This document shows positions 1 to 7,042 of a stretch of 10,942 nt of DNA, one piece after another. This DNA is from an uncultured Fibrobacterota bacterium. GTDB taxonomy: Bacteria; Fibrobacterota; Chitinivibrionia; Chitinivibrionales; CAIOZP01. The notes beneath the pieces are model-generated. The model saw only the letters and a list, made by a program, of their open reading frames with translations. It had not been told where the DNA came from and did no database searches. Position numbers and translations under genes: made by a program. Each line of letters begins with the position of its first letter. The stretch's first letter is position 1. The stretch is from positions 1-10,942 of the forward strand of contig CAIOZP010000524.1 of NCBI GenBank assembly GCA_903862805.1. The letters are read 5' to 3'.

Positions 1-144
1 GTCGCCGGCCTGCAGGAGGAGCTTTTCAACCTTCGTTTCCAGGCTAAACTTGGTACGCTCGCCAATCCGCTCAGGTTGCGCGCTGTTCGCCGCGACATTG
101 CAAGAGCAATGACCATTCGCAATCAGAAGAACGCAGCAGTCTGA
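1..144 (+). CDS. rpmC: 50S ribosomal protein L29, C-terminal part (5' truncated)
   Basis: The window opens inside this gene; the last 47 residues are present and end in TGA at 142-144. L29 is a small helical-hairpin protein of the large subunit near the peptide exit tunnel. The visible part has the family pattern: an E-E-L-F-N-L-R-F-Q segment, then NPLRLRAVRRDIARAMT, matching the usual NPxRIRxVRRxIARxxT block of the second helix. The start lies off the left edge; L29 is usually about 60-70 residues, so roughly 15-20 residues are missing. It sits 20 nt before rpsQ, the normal order at the S10/spc junction, which supports the call for so short a fragment. Confidence 0.93.
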   Translation, partial: VAGLQEELFNLRFQAKLGTLANPLRLRAVRRDIARAMTIRNQKNAAV

Positions 145-164
145 AAGGGATATTGAGGTAAAGG

Positions 165-425
165 ATGTCTGAAGAAAGAAACCAGAGAAAATCAAAGACC
201 GGCGTTGTTGTCAGCAACAAGGCCGACAAGACGATCGTTGTTTCGATCGAGCGTCAGTTCGTTCATGCCAAATACGGCAAGACCGTCCGCAAGACCAAGA
301 AGTACTATGCTCATGATGAGCAGAACGAGTGCACAATCGGCGACGTGGTTACCATCATGGAGACCCGCCCGCTTTCAAAGCTCAAGTGCTGGCGTCTTGA
401 AACTGTTGTAGAAAAAGCCAAGTAA
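165..425 (+). CDS. rpsQ: 30S ribosomal protein S17
   Basis: S17 is a primary 16S rRNA binding protein of the small subunit with an OB fold. The 86-residue product is full length. The first ~10 residues are a charged, variable tail; the core starts at [16 protein letters not shown] and ends with [20 protein letters not shown], the characteristic C-terminal S17 block. The ATG at 165 has GAGG (155-158) six bases upstream, so this start is well supported. It lies between rpmC and rplN as in most bacteria, with 20 and 25 nt gaps, and is almost certainly co-transcribed with them. Confidence 0.98.
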   Translation: MSEERNQRKSKTGVVVSNKADKTIVVSIERQFVHAKYGKTVRKTKKYYAHDEQNECTIGDVVTIMETRPLSKLKCWRLETVVEKAK

Positions 426-450
426 ACGAAGAGCACCAAAGAGGTTTGAG

Positions 451-819
451 ATGATTCAGCAGGAAACACGGCTCAATGTCGCTGATAATACTGGCGCGAA
501 AGAAGTGATGTGCATCAAGGTTCTTGGTGGAACACGTCGTCGTTATGCCCGTATTGGCGATATTATAGTGGTGTCAGTCAAGGAAGCAATTCCTACCGCA
601 ACGGTCAAGAAGGGCTCTGTCGCCAAGGCTGTTGTTGTTCGTACCAGAAAGGAACATGTCCGCAAGGATGGTTCCATCATACGGTTCAGCGATAACGCAG
701 CAGTCATCATCAACGAAGCCGGCGAGCCGAAAGGCACTCGCATCTTCGGGCCAGTCGCCCGTGAGCTTCGTGAGAGACAGTACATGCGTATCGTTTCACT
801 GGCCCCTGAAGTTCTCTGA
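451..819 (+). CDS. rplN: 50S ribosomal protein L14
   Basis: L14 is a beta-barrel protein on the subunit interface of the large subunit; with L19 and 16S rRNA it helps form an intersubunit bridge. The 122-residue product has the normal length and a standard start, [17 protein letters not shown], followed by [21 protein letters not shown], whose central stretch is the diagnostic family segment, and ends in [10 protein letters not shown] as most L14 proteins do. An AAAGAGG site ends at 444, six bases before the ATG. Nothing is odd about it. L14 is one of the most conserved proteins here and a good marker for placing the organism. Confidence 0.99.
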   Translation: MIQQETRLNVADNTGAKEVMCIKVLGGTRRRYARIGDIIVVSVKEAIPTATVKKGSVAKAVVVRTRKEHVRKDGSIIRFSDNAAVIINEAGEPKGTRIFGPVARELRERQYMRIVSLAPEVL

Positions 820-838
820 TAGCAGGAGTTTGACAGAT

Positions 839-1156
839 ATGTCTTTTCGTTTGAAGAAGGGCGATACCGTACAGCTTATCGCCGGTGACAATAAGGGCCA
901 GACAGGCAAGATCCTGAAGGTCAGCAGAGACAAAAATTCAGTCCTCGTTGAGGGCAAGAATCTAGTCAAGCGCCATACAAAGCCGAATCGTACGAATCAG
1001 CAGGGTGGAATCCTTGAAAAGGAAGCCTCCATTCATATTTCAAATGTGATGCTGGTCTGTCCCAAAACCGGAGTTCCGACGCGAATCGGTGCAAAGGTTC
1101 TCGATGACGGTAAGAAAGTCAGAATTTCAAAGAAGTCCAAGGAGATTGTCGAGTGA
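839..1156 (+). CDS. rplX: 50S ribosomal protein L24
   Basis: L24 is one of the first proteins to bind 23S rRNA in 50S assembly. I place the start at the ATG at 839 (105 residues). The reading frame is open further upstream inside rplN, but family similarity begins only at [20 protein letters not shown], and AGGAG at 824-828 lies ten bases before this ATG. Residues ~5-31 are a KOW motif (KKGD...[11 protein letters not shown]), followed by the [12 protein letters not shown] block and a C-terminal arm with [11 protein letters not shown]. The stop codon overlaps the GTG of rplE by four bases (GTGA), suggesting translational coupling. Confidence 0.97.
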   Translation: MSFRLKKGDTVQLIAGDNKGQTGKILKVSRDKNSVLVEGKNLVKRHTKPNRTNQQGGILEKEASIHISNVMLVCPKTGVPTRIGAKVLDDGKKVRISKKSKEIVE

Positions 1157-1716
1157 GCACCGATACCAAGGCGCTTCCCCGCCTCAAGGAGAAGTATAAG
1201 AAGCAGGTAGCATCGGCCTTGAAGGATCGACTTGGCATGAAGAGTGTCATGCAGGTTCCGAAACTTGAAAAGGTTGTTGTGAACATGGGCGTCGGTCGCG
1301 CAATCGCCGAACCCAAATTACTTGACGAAGCAGTAATGTGTCTCGAGAATATCACCGGCCAGAAGGCTGTTGTTACACGTTCACGAAATGCGATTTCAAA
1401 TTTCAAACTTCGTGAAAATATGCCAATCGGCTGCAAGGTAACTCTTCGCGGTGACCGCATGTATGAATTTATGGATCGGCTTATTGCAGTAGCGATTCCG
1501 CGAATCCGTGACTTCAAGGGACTTTCCCGTAAATCTTTTGATGGTAAGGGCAATTACGCCATGGGCATCAAAGAGAATACAATTTTCATGGAAATAGATC
1601 GCGACAAGATATCCAAGATCCTTGGCATGGACATCTGTGTCTGCACGACGGCGCAAAAGGATGAGCATGCCCTTGCGCTTCTCGAAGAACTCGGCATGCC
1701 ATTCCGTAAGAACTGA
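1153..1716 (+). CDS. rplE: 50S ribosomal protein L5
   Basis: L5 binds 5S rRNA and forms part of the central protuberance, contacting the P-site tRNA. The 187-residue product is of normal length. It shows an N-terminal basic region ([17 protein letters not shown]), then [71 protein letters not shown] and a C-terminal ELGMPFRKN, all standard L5 blocks. The start is GTG at 1153, overlapping the rplX stop by four bases; AAGGAG at 1139-1144 lies eight bases upstream inside rplX, so the non-ATG start is well supported. Confidence 0.98.
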   Translation: MSTDTKALPRLKEKYKKQVASALKDRLGMKSVMQVPKLEKVVVNMGVGRAIAEPKLLDEAVMCLENITGQKAVVTRSRNAISNFKLRENMPIGCKVTLRGDRMYEFMDRLIAVAIPRIRDFKGLSRKSFDGKGNYAMGIKENTIFMEIDRDKISKILGMDICVCTTAQKDEHALALLEELGMPFRKN

Positions 1717-1732
1717 TTAAGGAGCAGACACT

Positions 1733-1918
1733 GTGGCCAAGAAATCACTGATAGAGAAATGCAACGGGAAACAGAAGTTTGAAGTCCGTGCCTACACACG
1801 CTGCCTGCGTTGTGGTCGCCCGAGAGCTTATCTTCGGAAGTTCGGCGTTTGCAGAATCTGTTTCCGGGAGCTTGCCCATTCGGGGTTGATTCCTGGTGTC
1901 GTAAAGTCGAGCTGGTAA
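1733..1918 (+). CDS. rpsN: 30S ribosomal protein S14, zinc-binding (C+) form
   Basis: S14 binds the head of the small subunit. At 61 residues this is the short zinc-ribbon type rather than the ~100-residue zinc-free type. Cys24, Cys27, Cys40 and Cys43 form CxxC-x12-CxxC (CLRC...CRIC), the zinc ligands, and the C-terminal half ([19 protein letters not shown]) is typical. The start is GTG at 1733 with AAGGAG (1719-1724) eight bases upstream. This form is often also called rpsZ. No zinc-free paralogue is visible here; whether one exists elsewhere under Zur control cannot be judged. Confidence 0.98.
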   Translation: MAKKSLIEKCNGKQKFEVRAYTRCLRCGRPRAYLRKFGVCRICFRELAHSGLIPGVVKSSW

Positions 1919-1931
1919 GGGGAGTAAGTCA

Positions 1932-2327
1932 ATGCTGACAGATCAGATAGCAGACATGTTCACACGCATACGCAATGCTGCGCATGCAAAAAAGAAGACG
2001 GTTTCAATTCCTGCTTCCGGCATGAAGAAGGAAATTACCCGAATTCTTTTTGAAAACAATTTCATTGGTAAGTATGCTTTCATCGATGACGCTATACAGG
2101 GCGAGATTAAAATTCTCCTCAAGTATGACGAAAAACTTAATAGCGCGATTCAGGGCATTGAGCGTATAAGTACGCCCGGTCGTCGTGATTATAGCAGCGT
2201 AGGTGATCTGCCGAAGGTTCTCAACGGCCTAGGTATTTGCATTATATCCACATCCAAGGGTCTTATGACCGACAGCGACTGCCGTCGCCTGAATGTCGGT
2301 GGCGAAGTCCTTGGAAAAGTCTGGTAA
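1932..2327 (+). CDS. rpsH: 30S ribosomal protein S8
   Basis: S8 is a primary binder of 16S rRNA helix 21; in Escherichia coli it also represses the spc operon by binding near the L5 start, which I could not verify here. The 131-residue product is full length: DQIADMFTRIRNAAHAKKKTVSIPAS at the N-terminus, RISTPGRRDYSSVGDLPKVLNGLG in the middle, and ISTSKGLMTDSDCRRLNVGGEVLGKVW at the end, the hallmark S8 tail. GGGGAG (1919-1924) directly follows the rpsN stop and sits seven bases before the ATG, so termination of S14 and initiation of S8 are tightly juxtaposed. Confidence 0.98.
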   Translation: MLTDQIADMFTRIRNAAHAKKKTVSIPASGMKKEITRILFENNFIGKYAFIDDAIQGEIKILLKYDEKLNSAIQGIERISTPGRRDYSSVGDLPKVLNGLGICIISTSKGLMTDSDCRRLNVGGEVLGKVW

Positions 2328-2348
2328 CATAGAAGCGGAGAAATAATC

Positions 2349-2894
2349 TTGTCGCGTATCGGTAAGAAACCAATTGCGCTTCCGTCCGGTGTGGATGTGA
2401 AGATCGGTACCGGGACAGTCGTTGTCACCGGACCTAAGGGAACTCTTTCACAGGCAGTCGAATCATCTGTGATAATAACTGTTGATGCAGCAACAAAAGA
2501 AGTTGCAGTTACTGTTCCTGTTGAACAAAAATCACTTTGGTCAAAGTGGGGCCTTTATCGCCAGCTTGTCAGCAACATGGTTGAGGGCGTTTCAAAAGGA
2601 TTCAAAAAGACTCTTGAGATTGAGGGCGTGGGTTATCGTGCAGAGATGAAGGGTAAGTACCTGATGGTTTCCGTCGGTTACTCTCACCCGATTCTTTACG
2701 TCCCGCCGCAGGGGATCGCCATTGTTGTTGAAAGCACAACGAAGGTGAGTGTCAGCGGAATTGACAAGCAGATTGTTGGTCAGGTTGCTGCCGAAATCCG
2801 CTCGATGCGTGCTCCAGAGCCTTATAAGGGCAAAGGAATCCGCTACGAAGGTGAGCGCATCCTGCGCAAAGCCGGTAAAACTGGCGCAAAGTAA
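2349..2894 (+). CDS. rplF: 50S ribosomal protein L6
   Basis: L6 lies near the GTPase-associated region at the base of the L7/L12 stalk. It has two copies of an RNA-binding fold; the 181-residue product covers both. The N-terminus (MSRIGKKPIALPSGV) and the C-terminal PEPYKGKGIRYEGERILRKAGKTG signature are clear. The start is TTG at 2349: GGAGA at 2337-2341 is seven bases upstream and the family N-terminus begins exactly there, with no in-frame ATG nearby. A 21-nt gap separates it from rpsH and 16 nt from rplR. Confidence 0.97.
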   Translation: MSRIGKKPIALPSGVDVKIGTGTVVVTGPKGTLSQAVESSVIITVDAATKEVAVTVPVEQKSLWSKWGLYRQLVSNMVEGVSKGFKKTLEIEGVGYRAEMKGKYLMVSVGYSHPILYVPPQGIAIVVESTTKVSVSGIDKQIVGQVAAEIRSMRAPEPYKGKGIRYEGERILRKAGKTGAK

Positions 2895-2910
2895 TATTTA
2901 AGAGGACGAT

Positions 2911-3279
2911 ATGGATAAGGCAAAGGAAAGAATTGTAAAGCGTGCGAAGCGTGCCGCCCGAATCCGTAAGGATGTCGTTGGTACACCAAGCCGTCAGCGT
3001 CTTTGCATCAAGCGTACACTAAAGCATATCATCGCTCAGATAATTGACGATGTAGCCGGCGTTACCCTTGTATATGTTGATGATGTGAACAAGGAAGTAG
3101 CAGAAAAGGTCAAGGGTCTCAACAAGACTGATTCGGCCAAAGTTGTTGGCGAAATTGTAGCGAAGAAGGCTGCTGAAAAAGGTATCTCGGCAGTTGTTTT
3201 TGATCGCAAGGGTTATCCTTATCATGGTCGCGTCAAGGCTTTTGCCGATGCCGCACGTGAACACGGTCTCGTCTTCTAA
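2911..3279 (+). CDS. rplR: 50S ribosomal protein L18
   Basis: L18 binds 5S rRNA together with L5 and anchors it in the central protuberance. The 122-residue product has the basic N-terminal tail ([20 protein letters not shown], with several Arg/Lys for RNA contact), the [18 protein letters not shown] core strand, and the C-terminal [28 protein letters not shown], which is diagnostic. AGAGGA at 2901-2906 precedes the ATG by four bases. Long open frames on the opposite strand over this gene are codon-bias shadows. Confidence 0.97.
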   Translation: MDKAKERIVKRAKRAARIRKDVVGTPSRQRLCIKRTLKHIIAQIIDDVAGVTLVYVDDVNKEVAEKVKGLNKTDSAKVVGEIVAKKAAEKGISAVVFDRKGYPYHGRVKAFADAAREHGLVF

Positions 3280-3286
3280 AAGTTTG

Positions 3287-3293
3287 AAAGGGG
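3287..3293 (+). promoter_or_regulatory. Ribosome binding site deciding the rpsE start
   Basis: AAAGGGG lies seven bases before the TTG at 3301 but only two before the out-of-frame ATG at 3296. Normal Shine-Dalgarno spacing is about 5-10, so this site supports TTG as the real start of S5. The ATG would open a reading frame of only seven codons. Confidence 0.75.
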
Positions 3294-3300
3294 CAATGGC

Positions 3301-3795
3301 TTGGCTAAAGAGGAAGTAAAGGCTGTAGAAGGCGAAGGCGCGCTCGTCGATCGACTTATCGCTGTCAATAGAGTTGCGAAAGTTGTAAAGGGTGGCCGTC
3401 GTTTCGGATTCAGCGCTTTGGTCGCGGTTGGCGACAGCAACGGACTGATCGGGCTTGGTCTTGGAAAGGCCGGAGATGTCTCCGAAGCCATCCGTAAGGC
3501 TGTAGAACAGGCAAAGAAGAATGTTGTTCCTGTCAGTCTTAAGAGTGGAACTGTTCCTCATGAGATAATTGGCAATTATGGTGCTGGAAAGGTCGTGCTC
3601 AAGCCGGCTGCTCCTGGTACTGGTGTTATTGCTGGTGGTCCGGCCCGTGCAGTTCTTGAACTTGCCGGTGTGAAGAACATTCTCACCAAGTGCTTGGGCT
3701 CAAGAAACTCGCACAACCTTGCAAAGGCAACGCTTGACGGTCTTGTTCAGCTCAAGACTTGGGAACAGATCAAGCAGCTTCGTTCGATCAAGTAG
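3301..3795 (+). CDS. rpsE: 30S ribosomal protein S5
   Basis: S5 sits at the mRNA entry tunnel of the small subunit and affects decoding fidelity and unwinding. The 164-residue product holds the N-terminal double-stranded-RNA-binding-like domain with the signature [20 protein letters not shown] (residues 22-41) and the C-terminal half with [30 protein letters not shown] choose TTG at 3301: it begins MAKEEVK in frame and has AAAGGGG (3287-3293) seven bases upstream. A closer ATG at 3296 is out of frame and only two bases from that site. The N-terminal extension before residue ~15 is acidic and variable. Confidence 0.97.
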   Translation: MAKEEVKAVEGEGALVDRLIAVNRVAKVVKGGRRFGFSALVAVGDSNGLIGLGLGKAGDVSEAIRKAVEQAKKNVVPVSLKSGTVPHEIIGNYGAGKVVLKPAAPGTGVIAGGPARAVLELAGVKNILTKCLGSRNSHNLAKATLDGLVQLKTWEQIKQLRSIK

Positions 3796-3809
3796 TTCAG
3801 GAGAATATA

Positions 3810-3998
3810 GTGGCTAAGATAAAAATTGAACAGGTGCGCAGTGCTATTGGCGCTCTTGAAAATCACAAACGTACGGTGAAGGCTCTTGGTCTTAAGAAGA
3901 TGCATTCTTCAGTCATTCAAGAGGACACACCAGTTATTCGTGGAATGGTTAGAACCATCCAGCATCTCGTAAAAGTCGAACCGGTTAGTGGAGAATAA
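3810..3998 (+). CDS. rpmD: 50S ribosomal protein L30
   Basis: L30 is a small peripheral large-subunit protein, absent from some phyla. The frame is open from inside rpsE, but the real start is GTG at 3810 (62 residues): CAGGAGA at 3798-3804 precedes it and the family N-terminus is AKIKIEQVRSAIG. The rest, HKRTVKALGLKKMHSSVIQEDTP and VIRGMVRTIQHLVKVE, matches L30 throughout. The gap to rpsE is 14 nt; only one base separates its stop (3996-3998) from the rplO ATG. Confidence 0.96.
   Translation: MAKIKIEQVRSAIGALENHKRTVKALGLKKMHSSVIQEDTPVIRGMVRTIQHLVKVEPVSGE
3990..3993 (+). promoter_or_regulatory. Ribosome binding site for rplO inside the end of rpmD
   Basis: GGAG lies within the last codons of rpmD, six bases before the ATG at 4000. 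It excludes the alternative GTG at 3988, which would add four residues and overlaps this very site. Placement inside rpmD suggests L30 and L15 translation are coupled. Confidence 0.7.
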
Positions 3999-3999
3999 G

Positions 4000-4455
4000 A
4001 TGCTCAAGCTTAATGAACTGCCTCCGAATGAGGGTCAGACATTCACAAAGAAGCGTATCGGCCGCGGAAGCGGTAGCGGTCAGGGTTGTACCGCCGGTAA
4101 AGGCAACAACGGTGCATGGGCGAGAACTGGCCATAACTACAAGCCTTACTTCGAAGGTGGACAGACACCGCATACGCGTCGGCTTCCTAAGCGTGGTTTC
4201 AATCATGCAAGCAAAGTTTATTTCCAGATCGTCAACCTTGGCGAACTGAATAACGTTATTTCATCTGAAACTGAGATTACACTTGAGTGGCTTTTTGAAA
4301 AAGGACTTGTCCTAAATCTTAAAGAGCCAGTCAAGGTTCTTGGCAACGGCGAGTTTGCAAAAGCCGTAAAGATTTCTGCTAATGCGTTTTCAAAGAGCGC
4401 ACTTGAGAAGATCGAAAAAGCCAATGGCAAGGCGGAGGTTGTAGCCGGTGCTTGA
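4000..4455 (+). CDS. rplO: 50S ribosomal protein L15
   Basis: L15 is a late-assembly large-subunit protein with a long N-terminal arm reaching into 23S rRNA. The 151-residue product starts MLKLNELPPNEG and has the Gly-rich arm GRGSGSGQGCTAGKG (residues ~21-35), then FEGGQTPHTRRLPKRGF, the standard L15 block, and a globular C-terminal domain ending in a variable acidic/basic tail. The start at 4000 is chosen over an upstream GTG at 3988 from the binding-site position. Its last eight bases overlap the secY start region (4448-4455), a tight coupling. Confidence 0.97.
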   Translation: MLKLNELPPNEGQTFTKKRIGRGSGSGQGCTAGKGNNGAWARTGHNYKPYFEGGQTPHTRRLPKRGFNHASKVYFQIVNLGELNNVISSETEITLEWLFEKGLVLNLKEPVKVLGNGEFAKAVKISANAFSKSALEKIEKANGKAEVVAGA

Positions 4456-5770
4456 GACTTTCAAGAACCTATTCAAGGTTCCAGAATTACGCAAGAAAAT
4501 ACTGTTCACTCTCGGACTGATTCTTGTGTACCGTATAGGCGGACATATTCCGATTCCTGGGATCGACCCTAAGGTTCTTGGTGAATATTTCATGCAATCG
4601 AAAAATAATCTCTTCGGTATGTTTGATATGTTCGTTGGAGGCTCATTCCACAAGGCAACTATTTTTGCTCTCGGCATCATGCCATATATAACGGCGTCGA
4701 TCATAATTCAGCTTCTCGGTACGGTTTTTCCTTACTTCCACAAGCTTCAGAAAGAAGGTCAGGAAGGCCGTAAGAAGATTACTCAGTTGACACGTTACGG
4801 AACGGTTATTCTTGCTTTGGTTCAGGGTCTTGGTGCAAGTGTGTTCCTTCAGAGCATTCACTCTCCGAGTTCCGGAATTTCAGCGGTTGTTCCTGCACTT
4901 GCCGGTATCAAGTTTACGATTGTTGCTGTTATCACAATGATTACCGGTACTGTTTTTACGATGTGGCTTGGTGAGCAGATAACAAACAGAGGAATTGGCA
5001 ACGGTATATCGCTGATTATCTTCATAGGTATAGTTGCAAGAATTCCCGATTCTGTAATGGGTGAGTTTCAGCTTATGATTTCCGGCGGTAGATCACCTTT
5101 TGTTGAAGTTCTGGTTCTTGCGGTAATCTTTGCGATGGTTGCTTTCATTGTGATGATGTATCAAGCGACTCGCAGAATTCCGATTCAGACACCCAAGAAA
5201 ATGGTTGGAAACAAGATGTACGCAGGACAGAACACTGTTCTTCCTCTGCGTCTCAATATGGCCGGTGTTATTCCGATCATCTTCGCATCTTCAATAATGA
5301 TGGTGCCAAGCATTGTTGCCGGATTTTTCCCAGACAGCTCTGTTATGGAAGGGATCAATTCTTTCTTTCACGAAAGAAACATCTGGTATAATGTAATTTT
5401 TGGATTGGTGATTGTTTTCTTCACCTACTTCTACACTGCGGTTGTTTTCAATCCGGTAGATATTGCAGATAACCTCAAGCGTTCCGGCGGATTCATTCCC
5501 GGTATTCGTCCCGGAAAGAATACTGCCGATTTCCTTGATAAGGTACTTACGAGAATTACTCTCCCCGGTTCTTTCTTCTTGGCGTTCATAGCGGTCATAC
5601 CTTTCCTTCTTATCGGCGGATTGAATGTGACTTTCTATTTTGGTGGTACAAGCGTACTGATTGTCGTCGGTGTGGCGCTTGATACACTTCAGCAGCTGGA
5701 ATCAAATCTCCAGATGCGTAACTACAGTGGTTTCCTGAAGCGTGGTAGTTTACGTGGCCGCCGCAGTTGA
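4448..5770 (+). CDS. secY: Protein translocase channel subunit SecY
   Basis: SecY forms the conducting channel of the Sec translocon in the cytoplasmic membrane, with SecE and SecG, fed by SecA or ribosomes. The 440-residue protein has the normal length and about ten hydrophobic segments. Landmarks in order: RIGGHIPIPGID (29-40), GIMPYITASIIIQLL (76-90), GEQITNRGIGNGISLIIF (175-192), TRRIPIQ (241-247), and LKRSGGFIPGIRPGKNT (343-359), the cytoplasmic loop that contacts SecA and the ribosome. Translation starts at GTG 4448, overlapping the rplO stop by eight bases; GGAGG (4434-4438) lies nine bases upstream. The next gene is infA; adk and map, often found here, are absent. Confidence 0.98.
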   Translation: MLETFKNLFKVPELRKKILFTLGLILVYRIGGHIPIPGIDPKVLGEYFMQSKNNLFGMFDMFVGGSFHKATIFALGIMPYITASIIIQLLGTVFPYFHKLQKEGQEGRKKITQLTRYGTVILALVQGLGASVFLQSIHSPSSGISAVVPALAGIKFTIVAVITMITGTVFTMWLGEQITNRGIGNGISLIIFIGIVARIPDSVMGEFQLMISGGRSPFVEVLVLAVIFAMVAFIVMMYQATRRIPIQTPKKMVGNKMYAGQNTVLPLRLNMAGVIPIIFASSIMMVPSIVAGFFPDSSVMEGINSFFHERNIWYNVIFGLVIVFFTYFYTAVVFNPVDIADNLKRSGGFIPGIRPGKNTADFLDKVLTRITLPGSFFLAFIAVIPFLLIGGLNVTFYFGGTSVLIVVGVALDTLQQLESNLQMRNYSGFLKRGSLRGRRS

Positions 5771-5794
5771 CCACGATATATATTCGCGGACTTA

Positions 5795-6013
5795 ATGGCT
5801 AAACAGGAATCAATACAAGTAGAGGGTGTTGTCGTCGAAAACCTGCCGAACGCTTCGTTCAAGGTCAAACTCGACAACGAACATGAGATTCTGGCGCATA
5901 TTTCTGGTAAGATGAGAATGCATTACATTCGAATTCTTCCTGGTGATAAAGTTCTTGTGGATTTGTCACCATATGATCTTTCCCGCGGCAGAATATCCTA
6001 CAGATACAAGTGA
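5795..6013 (+). CDS. infA: Translation initiation factor IF-1
   Basis: IF-1 binds the A site of the 30S subunit during initiation and assists IF-2 and IF-3. The 72-residue product is exactly the family length and consists of one S1-type OB fold: [41 protein letters not shown] is followed by [30 protein letters not shown], the invariant C-terminus. No clear Shine-Dalgarno is seen: the 24-nt gap after secY is AT-rich and the best match is a weak GCGGA at 5786-5790. The start is nevertheless firm because the family N-terminus begins at this ATG. Confidence 0.98.
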   Translation: MAKQESIQVEGVVVENLPNASFKVKLDNEHEILAHISGKMRMHYIRILPGDKVLVDLSPYDLSRGRISYRYK

Positions 6014-6028
6014 CAGAGGAGTTTTCAA

Positions 6029-6145
6029 TTGAAGGTTCGTGCATCTGTAAAGAAGATCTGCAGCGAATGCAAGGTAATCAAGCGCAAGGGCGTTGTGCGT
6101 GTAATTTGCGCCAAGTCACCCAAGCATAAGCAGCGTCAAGGCTGA
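6029..6145 (+). CDS. rpmJ: 50S ribosomal protein L36, zinc-binding (C+) form
   Basis: L36 is the smallest large-subunit protein and binds 23S rRNA through a zinc ribbon. The frame begins at TTG 6029 and gives 38 residues: [20 protein letters not shown], then [18 protein letters not shown]. Cys11, Cys14, Cys27 and His33 form the C-x2-C-x12-C-x5-H zinc site of the C+ form. AGAGGAG at 6015-6021 lies seven bases before the TTG. The position between infA and rpsM is the standard one. Gene finders with a length cutoff or requiring ATG would miss it. Confidence 0.97.
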   Translation: MKVRASVKKICSECKVIKRKGVVRVICAKSPKHKQRQG

Positions 6146-6170
6146 ACAGATCTAATCAGGAGGATTTGCA

Positions 6171-6548
6171 TTGGCACGTATAGCAGGCATAGACATTCCG
6201 GGTAACAAGCGTATCGAGATAGCGCTTACTTACGTCTACGGCATTGGTCGTCAGACTTCCCGAAAAATCCTGACTCAGGCCGGAATCAATTTTGATCGCA
6301 GAGCCAAGGATATTCCGGAAGATGAACTTGACAAGGTGCGTAAGATTATCGACGCCGATCTCACGGTCGAAGGTAACTTGCGTTCTTTCATCCGTCTCAA
6401 TATCAAGCGTCTTATGGACATCGGCTGTTACAGAGGATTGCGCCACCGCAAGAATCTTCCATGCCGCGGTCAGCGTACGAAGACTAATGCTCGTACCCGT
6501 AAGGGCCCGCGCAAGACAGTCGCGAACAAGAAGAAGGCAACTAAGTAA
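6171..6548 (+). CDS. rpsM: 30S ribosomal protein S13
   Basis: S13 is in the head of the small subunit, contacting the P-site tRNA and bridging to L5. The 125-residue product begins [20 protein letters not shown] and carries [12 protein letters not shown], the helix-hairpin region, and the signature [16 protein letters not shown] (88-103) leading into the basic tail [13 protein letters not shown] that reaches toward the decoding centre. The start is TTG at 6171, preceded by CAGGAGGA (6158-6164 region); there is no alternative ATG. The 25-nt gap after rpmJ is where an alpha-operon leader would begin in other bacteria, but I see no S4-type pseudoknot. Confidence 0.97.
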   Translation: MARIAGIDIPGNKRIEIALTYVYGIGRQTSRKILTQAGINFDRRAKDIPEDELDKVRKIIDADLTVEGNLRSFIRLNIKRLMDIGCYRGLRHRKNLPCRGQRTKTNARTRKGPRKTVANKKKATK

Positions 6549-6573
6549 TTTTCAGTTCGGGGGATAGCGCTCA

Positions 6574-6975
6574 ATGAGCCAAACCACAGCTACGACAGCA
6601 TCGGCTGGCAAGAAGGCCAAGAAAAAGGCACCTTCAGACGGTGTGATGCACGTTCGTGCAACATTCAATAATACGCTCGTGAATATTTCCGATAGGGACG
6701 GCAACGTTCTGTTCTGGAATACTCCGGGTAAGGCTGGATTCAAGGGTTCGAGAAAGAGCACCGCTTTTGCCGCGCAGGTAGCTGCCGACGTAATGGCGAA
6801 GGCTGCTTTTGACGCTGGCGTACGTAAGGTCGAGGTTCATGTGAACGGTGCCGGTAATGGTCGTGAAGGCGCCATTCGTGCATTGGTCGCAGCAGGGATC
6901 AAGATCGCCGCCATAAAGGATTTTACCGCAGTTCCACATAACGGCTGTCGCCCACCAAAGCGTCGCCGCGTCTGA
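6574..6975 (+). CDS. rpsK: 30S ribosomal protein S11
   Basis: S11 lies on the small-subunit platform beside the E site. The 133-residue product starts with a lysine- and alanine-rich variable tail (about 25 residues), then [41 protein letters not shown] (shown in the protein at roughly 23-63 as one continuous family block), and ends [18 protein letters not shown]...[18 protein letters not shown]. The [13 protein letters not shown] end is diagnostic. The site GGGGGA (6559-6564) precedes the ATG by nine bases. rpsD, often next in order, is absent; a 67-nt gap leads straight to rpoA. Confidence 0.97.
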   Translation: MSQTTATTASAGKKAKKKAPSDGVMHVRATFNNTLVNISDRDGNVLFWNTPGKAGFKGSRKSTAFAAQVAADVMAKAAFDAGVRKVEVHVNGAGNGREGAIRALVAAGIKIAAIKDFTAVPHNGCRPPKRRRV

Positions 6976-7042
6976 TACTGCGTTATTTTCCGGAACTTTT
7001 TGCATTGCCGGTAATGGTTCATTTGAGGAGAGCTGACAGAAT

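Noticed and set aside
3019..3561. 180-codon open frame on the minus strand over rplR and rpsE
   Set aside because: It crosses two certain ribosomal genes, and its product resembles nothing known. It follows from codon bias in the plus-strand genes.
5767..5796. TTGACC-18-CTTAAT as a promoter for infA
   Set aside because: Transcription would start inside infA, after its ATG, so it could not serve that gene.
6976..7042. Dyads (TTCCGGAA, ATTGCCGGTAAT) in the rpsK-rpoA gap as a regulatory hairpin or remnant of rpsD
   Set aside because: Each is short and has no room for a loop, they do not form one consistent stem, and no S4-like codons are present.
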